Assembly (NCBI RefSeq): GCF_042643265.1
Contig: NZ_JBHRRZ010000039.1
Location: 141,780-205,779 of the forward strand
DNA from: Virgibacillus_O sediminis
GTDB taxonomy: Bacteria > Bacillota > Bacilli > Bacillales > Amphibacillaceae
DNA: 64,000 nucleotides
Direction: 5' to 3'
Numbering within the stretch: position 1 is the stretch's first letter; each line of letters begins with the position of its first letter. Positions 16,144-24,189 of this stretch are shown one piece after another. The notes below the pieces were generated by a model. It ran no database searches and was not told where the DNA came from. It saw only the letters and a list, made by a program, of their open reading frames with translations. The position numbers were made by a program, and so were the translations under genes.

Positions 16144-16905
16144 CTATAAATGCTTTTCAAACCACTTCACCGTTTCGAGAACAGCATGGCGGCTCACTTT
16201 ATGCCCCCGGCCTTCCTCCTTGATGAAGCGGATTTTATCCTTATCTGTATATTCCTTCTCTGCTTGTTCATAAAATGTAAAGGAATGGTCGAAAGGAACG
16301 ACAGGATCACTGTCACCATGCCAGAAGAGCAAGGGCCGTCCGTCCAATTTGCCGGGCTGTTCGGATAGGTCATAGTGGCCGAGCTGTTCATACAAGCTGC
16401 CGATCATCTCCTCGGTGATTGGAAGGTCTCCCGCCTTTTTAAAGCTCTCCACCAATGTTTTTGCATAGGTTGTTATCTTGGGGGAACCCATAAGGACTGC
16501 TGCTGTACTGATCCATGGATACTGGGTAAGTGCAGCCGACGTTGTAATCCCGCCCATGCTTGTCCCTGCGACGCCGATCCGGCTGTCCGCTATCAGATTC
16601 CTGCTCTCCATTTGGTCTTTGATATCCTTCAGTTCTTTTATATTCTGGATAACTATATCCCAAAAGGAAACCTGCTTTTTCATATCGGATTCTTCGCCCT
16701 CCCTTTCTCCATGATACTGGCTGTCAGGAAGCACTACACGGAACTCTTTGCCGGCCAGCAAATAGGCCAGGGGCAGATTATGCTCTTTAGCACTTGTGAA
16801 ACCGTGGAAATAGGCTATCAAAGGGAGAGCATCGTCTTTACGGCCAGCCTCTACTACAACCAGGCTGGGAATTCCTTTTATCGTTTCTTCGTATATACCG
16901 ATCAT
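16144..16905 (-). CDS. yitV: Alpha/beta hydrolase (YitV-like esterase)
   Basis: This is a 253-residue single-domain alpha/beta hydrolase. The nucleophile elbow is GTSMGG, the acid is the Asp in HGDSDPVVP and the base is the His in GRGHKVS; HGF near residue 34 forms the oxyanion hole. Such proteins hydrolyse carboxyl esters; the real substrate is unknown. It is followed on the same strand by yitW and is divergent from yitU, the B. subtilis order. The ribosome binding site (AAGGGG) is moderate. Confidence 0.9.
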   Translation of the reverse strand: MIGIYEETIKGIPSLVVVEAGRKDDALPLIAYFHGFTSAKEHNLPLAYLLAGKEFRVVLPDSQYHGEREGEESDMKKQVSFWDIVIQNIKELKDIKDQMESRNLIADSRIGVAGTSMGGITTSAALTQYPWISTAAVLMGSPKITTYAKTLVESFKKAGDLPITEEMIGSLYEQLGHYDLSEQPGKLDGRPLLFWHGDSDPVVPFDHSFTFYEQAEKEYTDKDKIRFIKEEGRGHKVSRHAVLETVKWFEKHL

Positions 16906-16990
16906 TCGTCCGTCCCCTTCTTCCTTTTTATTATCTCTTTATTCTAATAGTTGATGATAATTATTTGCAAACTTTGCAGCCGAGTATGAC

Positions 16991-17019
16991 TTTACAACTG
17001 CCCCTGCCGCCTATACACT
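16991..17019 (+). promoter_or_regulatory. Probable sigma-A promoter of yitU
   Basis: TTTACA (16991-16996), a 17-bp spacer and TACACT (17014-17019) lie 21 bp ahead of the yitU start codon. Confidence 0.5.
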
Positions 17020-17040
17020 TAGTAAATATGAGGTGAAAAT

Positions 17041-17874
17041 ATGGAAAATAAAAAACACTTGATTGCACTGGATTTGGACGGCACGCTCTTAACCGACAAA
17101 AAAGAAATCAGTTGGCACACGAAGGAAATGGTCCTTCAAGCCATGGTGGAGGGGCATGTTGTTGTCATTGCCACTGGCAGGCCTCATCGTGCCAGCATCG
17201 ATTATTACCATAACCTGGGGCTGAACACCCCCATGGTCAATTTTAATGGCGCTCTTATCCATCACCCCAAAGATAAAAAATGGGATGCCCTGCATAATCC
17301 GTTGCCGCTCCCAACAGCAAAAAAAATAATTGATGCATGCTATAGCCTTGATGTGAAAAATATTCTCGCTGAAGTGAGGGATGATGTCTATCTGGATGAA
17401 TATGATGAAGAAATCATCGAAATTTTCCAGAACGGCGGCCAGGATACACCTTTCCATATCGGCAGGGTAAAAAATCAACTGGATACAGACCCTACTTCTG
17501 TACTGATCCATCCAAAGGAAGATCATATCCATACACTAAGAAACCATTTGGATGACTACCATGCCGAGTTCATCGAGCACCGTAAATGGGGTGCGCCTTG
17601 GAATATCATTGAAATTGTAAAAAAGGGCATCAACAAAGCAGTCGGACTGCAGAAAATCGCTCATTATTTCAATATCCCCAAGGAACGTATCATTGCATTC
17701 GGCGATGAGGATAATGATCTGGAAATGATTGATTATGCCGGAGTCGGCGTGGCAATGGGCAATGCCATACCCGAACTCAAAACCGTATCGAAGCATGTTA
17801 CAAAAACTAATGAGGAAGATGGAATCGGCCTGTTTTTAGAAGATTATCTAAACCTGAATAAAAAATCGGTTTAA
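17041..17874 (+). CDS. yitU: Cof-type HAD-superfamily phosphatase
   Basis: The 277-residue protein is a class IIB HAD hydrolase. Motif I is DLDGTL at residues 11-16, motif II is ATGRP, the Lys motif sits in KGINKAVGLQ and motif IV is GDEDNDLEMI. Members dephosphorylate small phosphometabolites; B. subtilis YitU has been linked to flavin-precursor dephosphorylation, but the substrate here is not shown by sequence. The ATG follows GAGGTG. A terminator follows. Confidence 0.93.
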   Translation: MENKKHLIALDLDGTLLTDKKEISWHTKEMVLQAMVEGHVVVIATGRPHRASIDYYHNLGLNTPMVNFNGALIHHPKDKKWDALHNPLPLPTAKKIIDACYSLDVKNILAEVRDDVYLDEYDEEIIEIFQNGGQDTPFHIGRVKNQLDTDPTSVLIHPKEDHIHTLRNHLDDYHAEFIEHRKWGAPWNIIEIVKKGINKAVGLQKIAHYFNIPKERIIAFGDEDNDLEMIDYAGVGVAMGNAIPELKTVSKHVTKTNEEDGIGLFLEDYLNLNKKSV

Positions 17875-17922
17875 TCCCGGTATTTACCAAGGCTAACATC
17901 ATCCGGGACGATCCATACTACT

Positions 17923-17950
17923 AGTGAACGTGAAAAGCGTTCACTTTTTT
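17923..17950 (+). terminator. Terminator of yitU
   Basis: GTGAACG and CGTTCAC form a 7-bp stem with loop TGAAAAG, followed by TTTTTT. Confidence 0.75.
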
Positions 17951-17996
17951 CATACCCGTTCGCATCTGAAGCTGTATCTCCAAGGAGGAGTTTCCT

Positions 17997-18116
17997 GTGG
18001 GAAAGCGCAGCAAATCGAAGCGATTCAGCCATCAAGGTGCTGAATCCGTTAAAAAGCATGCGGAAAAGTTTCCATACCGTTCCCGTTTCTCCGATACCAT
18101 GCGGGGACGTGAATAG
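17997..18116 (+). CDS. Short basic peptide, 39 residues, unknown
   Basis: A GTG at 17997, preceded by AAGGAGGAG, opens a 39-codon frame: MGKRSKSKRFSHQGAESVKK at the N-terminus, then HAEKFPYRSRF. It is strongly basic and has no membrane segment. The good ribosome binding site and close spacing to the next small gene (27 bp) argue that it is real. The style recalls minor spore peptides, but I recognise no family. Confidence 0.5.
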   Translation: MGKRSKSKRFSHQGAESVKKHAEKFPYRSRFSDTMRGRE

Positions 18117-18143
18117 CTGTAATCACTCGAGGAGGGGTTTTCG

Positions 18144-18362
18144 TTGCAACAAAACAATAATAACAACAATATGTTTCAGCAAGCACGAAATGCCGTCATG
18201 AATATGATGCAGGGAAATAACAACGGCAATAACCCAAGCCAGGCAGATAAACAAGCAGCACAAAATGCCATCCAGGCCGCATATAATGAAGCTACTCCAC
18301 AGGAAAAACAGGAATTGCAGCAGCTGGAACAGCAGCTGAGACAGCATAACCAATTGCAGTAA
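18144..18362 (+). CDS. DUF3813-type small Gln/Asn-rich protein
   Basis: The 72-residue protein starts with a run of Gln and Asn, then MFQQARNAVMNMMQG, and ends in TPQEKQELQQLEQQLRQHNQ. The FQxAR start and the EKxxLxxLEQxLRQH end fit the DUF3813 family of small Bacillus proteins. The start is TTG at 18144, with GAGGAGGGG about 6 nt upstream. Function unknown; the sequence suggests a short helical, probably coiled-coil protein. Confidence 0.7.
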   Translation: MQQNNNNNNMFQQARNAVMNMMQGNNNGNNPSQADKQAAQNAIQAAYNEATPQEKQELQQLEQQLRQHNQLQ

Positions 18363-18435
18363 ATTTGCAGAACGGAGAAAAACGCAGGCGAATGCCACTT
18401 CATTCTGGTGATGAAACGGGTTTGCCATATGCGGA

Positions 18436-18480
18436 CGTCGGCCTCCGCCTTCCATGACGGAGGCTGACTTATATTCTTTT
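18436..18480 (+). terminator. Terminator after the DUF3813 gene
   Basis: GCCTCCG and CGGAGGC form the stem (about 18436-18468), flanked by GTC/GAC, followed by a T-rich tract. Confidence 0.7.
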
Positions 18481-18535
18481 TTCTTCCAGCGATTTCTGCT
18501 AATATAGAGGTAAGTATGATTGAGGAGGGATGAAC

Positions 18536-18799
18536 ATGGGAATCCGTGCAGAAGAAACACCAAACCCCAATGCCCTGAAATTCACGACGGACAAGCTGAT
18601 ATTCAAAGGTGACAGCAGTGTTTCCGTCATGCCAGGGGATACAAGCGAATATGAAATATTAAATGAACTTATGCAGCTCGATGGCGTGGACAACGTTTTC
18701 GGCTACCAGAATTTCATTACAGTAAATAAACAATTCGATGCAGAATGGGATCCGCTGTCGTCTAAAGTTATCGAAGTACTTGAGAAACACGGCTATTAA
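18536..18799 (+). CDS. Nfu/NifU N-terminal domain protein
   Basis: The 87-residue protein is a free-standing Nfu_N domain: EETPNPNALKFT at the N-terminus is the family signature. In larger proteins this domain precedes the Fe-S scaffold domain; alone it probably assists Fe-S maturation. The ATG at 18536 is preferred because GAGGAGGG is too close to the ATG at 18530. A yitW-type Fe-S factor is encoded 2.5 kb away, which may be coincidence. Confidence 0.85.
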   Translation: MGIRAEETPNPNALKFTTDKLIFKGDSSVSVMPGDTSEYEILNELMQLDGVDNVFGYQNFITVNKQFDAEWDPLSSKVIEVLEKHGY

Positions 18800-18817
18800 A
18801 TACTATTACATAGCGAA

Positions 18818-18849
18818 AAAAATCCAGCCTTCTAGCAGGCTGGATTTTT
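18818..18849. terminator. Bidirectional terminator
   Basis: AAAAATCCAGCC pairs with GGCTGGATTTTT between the convergent Nfu_N gene and the lipoprotein gene. Confidence 0.9.
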
Positions 18850-19260
18850 CTATTCGTCCATATTCATATCGACGGGAATATAGTTAGGGTTTACCGGCTC
18901 TCCCTGCTCATCTTTTGCATAAATTGTAATAATCGGAGCCTTCCCAGAGGAATCGAGCTCGTCCGGCATCCCTATATTCAGCTGGAATTTTCTCCATTCA
19001 CCCTCCCCTTCGCCGGGGGTGAAGCTGCTCTCCTCTATAAGGGTCTCCTCCCCCTGCTCCAGTTTGTAGAAGAGTTCTTCTTGTGCCGTACTTGCCTCTG
19101 CTGTCAGCTGAATCTCATTGCCGGTTGTAATTACATCAATATTCCTTAAGCTTACCGCGGTGTTTCCCTGTTCAGCTGTCTCATTTTCCTTATCATCTAC
19201 TGTTCCGCTACAACCCGCCAGGACAGCCGCTGCCGCAAGGATTATCAGGATATACCTCAT
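18850..19260 (-). CDS. Putative lipoprotein, unknown
   Basis: The 136-residue protein has a lipoprotein signal with lipobox VLAGC and then an acidic mature part. The C-terminal half (GEWRKFQLNIGMP, IITIYAKDEQGEPVNP, IPVDM) resembles an Ig-like Gmad2-type domain found in spore germination and cell-surface proteins, but the match is loose. The ATG follows AAGGAG. It stands alone between two terminators or promoters. Confidence 0.75.
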   Translation of the reverse strand: MRYILIILAAAAVLAGCSGTVDDKENETAEQGNTAVSLRNIDVITTGNEIQLTAEASTAQEELFYKLEQGEETLIEESSFTPGEGEGEWRKFQLNIGMPDELDSSGKAPIITIYAKDEQGEPVNPNYIPVDMNMDE

Positions 19261-19334
19261 TTATTCGTTCTCCTTTTCATAACAATAAACCCTAGCACCT
19301 TTGCAGGTTAATCACTAAACCATCCGCTTTTTCT

Positions 19335-20177
19335 TTAATCTTTGCGGAAGACACCGAATACTTGGGTCGTCTGCACGATATTGGTAAAGGCCTTCGGGTC
19401 CACTTCATTGATGATACGTTCGAGATCATACAGTTCATAGCGCGTGATTACCAGATAAAGCATATTCTGGTCGGCATTGGTATAAGCGCCTCTAGCCGGC
19501 AGGATGGTTATCCCCCGTACCATGGCCTTATGGATCTCATGCTGCATCTCGACCGCCTTATGGGTAATGATCATCGCAGTCAGCTTTTCATGACGAGTAT
19601 GGAATGCATCAATTACCCTTGTGGTTACATATAATGTCAGTAACGTATATAATGCGTTCTCAGGCTCATACAAAATACCGGCAAACAGGATGATGACCGC
19701 ATTAAGACTGAGAAAGTAGAAGCCGATCGGCCGGTCTTTCATCCGGGACAGTACCATGGCGATGATATCCATACCACCTGTCGAGGCACCGTGTCTCAGT
19801 GTCAGTCCGACACCTGTACCACCGATAACCCCGCCGAATACTGCATTTAATATATAGTCTTCAGAAAAACTGATCACTGGCAGGACCTCCAGCGCCAAGG
19901 TCGTCACGAAGACGGAAACGATACTATAAATGGTGAATCCCCTGCCCACTTTAAACCAGCCGAGCACGCCCACTGGTATGTTTAAGATGAACAGCAGGAT
20001 ACCGGTACTTATGCCGATCCCCAGAAAATCCTGGAACACACTCGCACCAAGCTGTGCTGCCCCGGTGAAGCCGCTGGCATAGACATTAGCTCCGATCAGG
20101 AAAAAGTTCAATGAAATGGCATTTAATATTGCGCCGATGATAACAATAACGATTCGCTTTGCTTCAACTAAAAACAT
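19335..20177 (-). CDS. yitT: YitT family membrane protein (DUF161 plus DUF2179)
   Basis: The 280-residue protein has five or six membrane helices in the first 190 residues (DUF161; SLNFFLIGANVYASGFTGAA near the start, HGASTGGMDIIA in the middle) and a cytoplasmic DUF2179 domain at the C-terminus (ITHKAVEMQHEIHK, ITILPARGAYTN). Members are conserved in Firmicutes and are proposed transporters; the cargo is unknown. It is divergent from yitS, as in B. subtilis. AAGGAGG precedes the ATG. Confidence 0.93.
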   Translation of the reverse strand: MFLVEAKRIVIVIIGAILNAISLNFFLIGANVYASGFTGAAQLGASVFQDFLGIGISTGILLFILNIPVGVLGWFKVGRGFTIYSIVSVFVTTLALEVLPVISFSEDYILNAVFGGVIGGTGVGLTLRHGASTGGMDIIAMVLSRMKDRPIGFYFLSLNAVIILFAGILYEPENALYTLLTLYVTTRVIDAFHTRHEKLTAMIITHKAVEMQHEIHKAMVRGITILPARGAYTNADQNMLYLVITRYELYDLERIINEVDPKAFTNIVQTTQVFGVFRKD

Positions 20178-20227
20178 GGCAGCCTCCTTGACGTCTTTTT
20201 TTGCAAGCTCTTTGTGTGGATTATATT

Positions 20228-20256
20228 TTGACTAACACCTGGAATCCCGATAAACT
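20228..20256 (+). promoter_or_regulatory. Probable sigma-A promoter of yitS
   Basis: TTGACT (20228-20233), a 17-bp spacer and TAAACT (20251-20256) lie 43 bp ahead of the yitS start. Confidence 0.6.
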
Positions 20257-20298
20257 AAAAGCAAAGAGTCATCCTAATTAAGAAATGAAGGTGAAAGA

Positions 20299-21159
20299 AT
20301 GACGGTTAAAATTCTAGCCGACTCTGCAAGTGATTTATCAAAAGTACATTATAGCGAAAATGACATGGAAATGGTACCTTTAACCGTCCATCTGGATGAA
20401 AAAGAATACAAAGATGGACAGGAAATTGAACCGGTTGTAGTATACAATGCCATGCGGGAAGGCAAAAGTCCGAAAACTTCCCAAGTATCTCCGCAAACCT
20501 TCAAGTCCATTTTCACATCTTATGCAGAAAATAATCAAGCCTTAGTATACTTCGCATTGTCTTCCGAGCTGTCTGGCACTTATCAGACCGCCAAAATGAT
20601 GGAACAGGAAGTGAAGGAGGAATATCCGGAAGCTTCCATTCATGTTGTAGATACAAAATGTGTGTCGCTAGGTTATGGGCTTGTGTGTCTGCATGCTGCC
20701 AAACGTGCAAGAGAAGGCGCTTCCGTAGAAGAAATCATCGATGCGGGCACCCATCATGCACAGCACATGGAAAGCATCTTTACCGTGGACGACCTGGAAT
20801 ACCTCTACCGTGGAGGCAGGGTTAGCAAGTCGCAAGCATTCTTCGGCTCCCTGCTGAAAATCAAACCCATCCTTCAAGTGGAACACGGAAAACTCGTTCC
20901 CCTGGAAAAAGTGCGCGGCTCCAAGCGCTTGTTTGGCCGCATGCTGGAAATCATGGAAGAGCGTGGCGCAGATCTCAAGAACCAGACGATAGGTATCAGC
21001 CACGGGGATGACATCCAAAGAGCCGAACAGCTTGCCGGCATGATTCGGGAGAAGTTCGGCGTAAAGGATATTGAGATAGAGATGGTAGGTTCCACTGTCG
21101 GCGCCCATGCTGGGCCGGGAACGATTGCCCTTTTCTTTTTGAACAACACGAATAAATAA
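20299..21159 (+). CDS. yitS: DegV family fatty-acid-binding protein
   Basis: The 286-residue protein has the DegV pattern: ILADSASDLS at the start, KTSQVSPQTF, LSSELSGTYQTA and a YRGGRVSKSQAF segment. These proteins bind fatty acids and, as FakB, present them to the fatty acid kinase FakA, feeding exogenous acids into phospholipids. Length and position match B. subtilis YitS. The ATG has GAAGGTG upstream. Confidence 0.93.
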   Translation: MTVKILADSASDLSKVHYSENDMEMVPLTVHLDEKEYKDGQEIEPVVVYNAMREGKSPKTSQVSPQTFKSIFTSYAENNQALVYFALSSELSGTYQTAKMMEQEVKEEYPEASIHVVDTKCVSLGYGLVCLHAAKRAREGASVEEIIDAGTHHAQHMESIFTVDDLEYLYRGGRVSKSQAFFGSLLKIKPILQVEHGKLVPLEKVRGSKRLFGRMLEIMEERGADLKNQTIGISHGDDIQRAEQLAGMIREKFGVKDIEIEMVGSTVGAHAGPGTIALFFLNNTNK

Positions 21160-21165
21160 CTAATC

Positions 21166-21204
21166 AATACTGATTCTAATAATTTTTAGGGTCAGTATTT
21201 TTTA
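21166..21204 (+). terminator. Terminator of yitS
   Basis: AATACTGA (21166-21173) pairs with TCAGTATT (21192-21199), followed by T residues. Confidence 0.7.
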
Positions 21205-21271
21205 TACCACATTCCTTTTGGCCAAAATGGTTCGGACCCATAAGGAAAAAATCCATAATGAGGTGATTCAT

Positions 21272-23482
21272 ATGAAAACCAGGAGGACCGTCCTTATTTC
21301 AGCAGCATTGCTGCTGCTCGGCATCGCCATATACCAGTTATACCAGTTCTATACAGATGCCGTGACTGCCGAAGTTTCCTCCCCTGCCAGCTATTCCTCG
21401 CCCACCAAAGATTGGCGGATTCTGTTTTCCGAAGAGATGAATCCGGATACCTTTACCGAAGACAGGGTAGCAGTAACGGACCAGTTTGGTGATCATGTAT
21501 CTATTTCCTTACAATGGGACCGTTCAAACACGATATTAACCATTCAACCGCCCAAAAATGGATATACAGCGGCCAAACAGCATCAGCTCTGGATATCGGA
21601 ACAGGTAGAGAGCAACAGCGGCAGCAACCTATCCGCCCCGCTGGAGCATATTTTCACCCCGGTGGCCGGTTTGCCGGCAATTCAAGACGGCGGGCAGCTG
21701 AAAACCCTCCTGAAAGAACGCGGTTCCCCTGCCTCCTATTCTTTATTCACAGAGCAGGCGGAAACAAGCAGTGACGCTGCGGAACCTGCAGGAAATGGCC
21801 ACTTCTCAGAAACGAATATACAAGTGGACGGGATTGATGAAGGGGACAGGCTAAAAAATGATGGAGACTACCTTTATTTCGCCCGGGAAGGGGATATCAT
21901 CATATCTTCAGCTGACGGCAGCAACAGTAACGTACAGAGCACCATTACGGAGGATCATTTTCATCCGACAGAATTATTTCTGCATAAAGATTATTTAATC
22001 AGTATTGGTTCTTCCACAGCACCTCTCCGCCCGAAGACAGAAAGTGAAACAGAGGTCACCAGCCATGAGGACATGGCAGTTCATCCCTCCCACACCAGCC
22101 ATACCAGCATCTACATTTACGATATAAAAGATAAGCATGACCCTGTATATGTAAAAGAAGTAACAGTAGAAGGCAGACTTTTGTCAGCGCGGAAAATGGA
22201 TGGCCACTTGTATCTTGCTGCCAGCCACCAGCCATACCGGATTATGGAGACAGGAGAAGAAGGCAGGCCCTATGTAAAAGACTCATCCATCCATGAAGAA
22301 GGAGTGCCGCTTCCCTTAGAAGATATGTATTATTTTCCGGACAGTAATGCTGCCGACAACGTGCTGCTGACCTCTATCAACCTGGAAGAACCGGATGTCC
22401 CCGCGGAAATCAGCTCCTATTTAGGGGCCGCCCATCAGTTGTATATGTCTAAGGATCATTTATACCTGGCCGCCGAACGAATTACAGAAAAAAATATACC
22501 GGAACAGGAAGCCTCCAGCAGCAGCATGATCGCCAATCCCCTGGTCGATACAGAGGTTTTTCAATTTCAGCTAAGCAATGGCGATATCAACTATTCGGCT
22601 TCTGCGGTTGTCCAAGGAACATTGCTCAATCAGTTTTCCATGGATGAAAGGGACAGTACATTTCGGTTGGCTACAACTAAATCTGGAAGCGGTGAAGCAG
22701 ATTCCTCCAATAATCTCTATACATTTTCGGCAGATGATCTGACTCCGCTCGGATCGATAGAAGGACTCGCAAAAGGGGAAAGAATATACAGTGTCCGTTT
22801 CATGCAGGATATTGCCTATATGGTCACTTTCCGCCAGATTGACCCTTTATTTGCCATTGACCTCAGCGATCCGGCCCAGCCGGAAGTGCTCGGAGAGTTG
22901 AAGATACCCGGTTTCAGCAATTACCTTCATCCCCTGGATGACGGCCATGTTGCGGGGTTTGGCCAGGAAACCATTTTAACGGAGCCACCGGGAGGCGGAG
23001 AGCCGATAGTCGAGCCGGATGGAATCAAAATTTCCATTTTTGACGTCAGCAATCCGGCTGAGCCAAAGGAAAAATTCACTGAAGTAATTGGCCAAGGTGG
23101 TTCCTATACAGAGCTGAACCATAACCATAAAGCATTATTTCATCACCCGAACAGCAAACTGTATGGTTTTCCTGCAGCCTTGTTCGAGACAAAAACCATC
23201 AACAAGGATGATATCTCCTACCGAGAACAATCGTATGTTTTTGAAGGTGCCCTTCTCTATGAATTAGACACTCAAAATGGAATTACTCTGTTCGACACCA
23301 TCTCTCATCAAGCAGAGGGCCTGGAGCATCCTGTCTGGAAATCGGAAGTGAAACGGATAGCCTCTTCAGATGGCTATCTATATACGTTCTCCTATGACCA
23401 GATAAAAGTATATGATCTGAAAGAAAAGCAAATCACCCAGACCCTCTCTCTGCCGGATTTTACGAAGCAGAATGGTTATTGA
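21272..23482 (+). CDS. Secreted or membrane-anchored beta-propeller protein with Ig-like domain
   Basis: The 736-residue protein starts with a signal anchor (LISAALLLLGIAIYQLYQF). An SbsA/Big_5-type Ig-like domain follows (RILFSEEMNPDTF to LEHIFTP, about 35-130), then a large secreted beta-propeller domain (Beta_propel, COG4880 type): TNIQVDGIDEGDRLKNDGDY is its typical entry. Repeated blade segments follow. Members are found in Bacillus and archaea; their role is unknown. The start ATG 21272 has GAGGTG upstream; the longer frame lacks a site. It is followed by a small yppF-like gene. Confidence 0.85.
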   Translation: MKTRRTVLISAALLLLGIAIYQLYQFYTDAVTAEVSSPASYSSPTKDWRILFSEEMNPDTFTEDRVAVTDQFGDHVSISLQWDRSNTILTIQPPKNGYTAAKQHQLWISEQVESNSGSNLSAPLEHIFTPVAGLPAIQDGGQLKTLLKERGSPASYSLFTEQAETSSDAAEPAGNGHFSETNIQVDGIDEGDRLKNDGDYLYFAREGDIIISSADGSNSNVQSTITEDHFHPTELFLHKDYLISIGSSTAPLRPKTESETEVTSHEDMAVHPSHTSHTSIYIYDIKDKHDPVYVKEVTVEGRLLSARKMDGHLYLAASHQPYRIMETGEEGRPYVKDSSIHEEGVPLPLEDMYYFPDSNAADNVLLTSINLEEPDVPAEISSYLGAAHQLYMSKDHLYLAAERITEKNIPEQEASSSSMIANPLVDTEVFQFQLSNGDINYSASAVVQGTLLNQFSMDERDSTFRLATTKSGSGEADSSNNLYTFSADDLTPLGSIEGLAKGERIYSVRFMQDIAYMVTFRQIDPLFAIDLSDPAQPEVLGELKIPGFSNYLHPLDDGHVAGFGQETILTEPPGGGEPIVEPDGIKISIFDVSNPAEPKEKFTEVIGQGGSYTELNHNHKALFHHPNSKLYGFPAALFETKTINKDDISYREQSYVFEGALLYELDTQNGITLFDTISHQAEGLEHPVWKSEVKRIASSDGYLYTFSYDQIKVYDLKEKQITQTLSLPDFTKQNGY

Positions 23483-23585
23483 CTGCTTTCTCCCCAGCTG
23501 CACGGGAGGATATCGTTTCCAGTCTGCATGAAATGGACGAACCCTTCATATAGTGTAAAAAGTATTCACTGAAGGAGGAACATGC

Positions 23586-23771
23586 ATGCGAATTGCCGAA
23601 CTGCTCGACGCTTACGAATTAGAAAAGACCCATGCACCGGAAAGCTTTAATGATTTACTTGATTACTATCAGCAAAAATATATCTCTGGAGAAATAGATA
23701 TTATCATGTACCGCAGGATCTATTCCTGTCTGGATGCAGAAGGTGCTGTGTCCGCGCATGAACATATTTGA
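23586..23771 (+). CDS. YppF-like small protein
   Basis: The 61-residue protein contains SFNDLLDYYQQKYISGEIDI followed by YRRIY, the pattern of the YppF family of short Bacillus proteins of unknown function. It is soluble and helical. GGAGGAACATGC leads into the ATG. The structured repeat copy B starts 4 bp after its stop and may end its transcript. Confidence 0.75.
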   Translation: MRIAELLDAYELEKTHAPESFNDLLDYYQQKYISGEIDIIMYRRIYSCLDAEGAVSAHEHI

Positions 23772-23774
23772 CTG

Positions 23775-24019
23775 AGAGGCTGGGACAATAGTATTTTATC
23801 CAAAGATTGATTAAACTAACTGGAAACTTGTTTAGTGGGAATAGTCGCTTCGGAAATATGCTTCGCTTTCCGCGGGCGGCTGGTGAGCCTCCTTGTGCTA
23901 GCGCACTGCGGTGTCTCGCCTAGGCCTGTCCTCCCGCAGGAGTCGGCGCATATTTCCTTCGCTAATTTTGTGCACTGTTCGTCTGCTGGGTCAAACAGTT
24001 TAGTTTTACCCCAACCTCT
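23775..24019. repeat. Structured intergenic repeat, copy B (inverted relative to copy A)
   Basis: The ends AGAGGCTGGGACAA and its imperfect complement flank a 106-bp core (23852-23957) bounded by GGAAATATGC and GCATATTTCC. The core is the reverse complement of that in copy A. It lies between the convergent yppF-like gene and the amylase-like gene, with TTTTT just outside. Confidence 0.85.
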
Positions 24020-24045
24020 TTTTATGGTAAATAAAAGCAAGGACG

Positions 24046-24084
24046 CCCCGCTGTACGGCCGATTTATCTACTCTCCTGCTGATT
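24046..24084. repeat. 20-bp-phased repeat, minor locus
   Basis: On the minus strand AATCAGCAGG and AATCGGCCGT begin exactly 20 bp apart. The same phase and first bases occur at 33.9, 58.9 and 63.3 kb. The rest of 24020-24143 shows no gene. Confidence 0.45.
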
Positions 24085-24143
24085 AACCTTATGGCCGCCA
24101 GATGTTCCATGAAAACGGGGAACAATATAACTGACTGAAACAG

Positions 24144-24187
24144 AAAAAGAACTTAGGCAGTTCTCCTACACTGCCTAAGTTCTTTTT
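24144..24187 (-). terminator. Terminator of the amylase-like gene
   Basis: An 18-bp perfect stem (24144-24161 with 24170-24187) begins with an A-run and ends with a T-run, directly after the stop codon. Confidence 0.95.
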
Positions 24188-24189
24188 CT

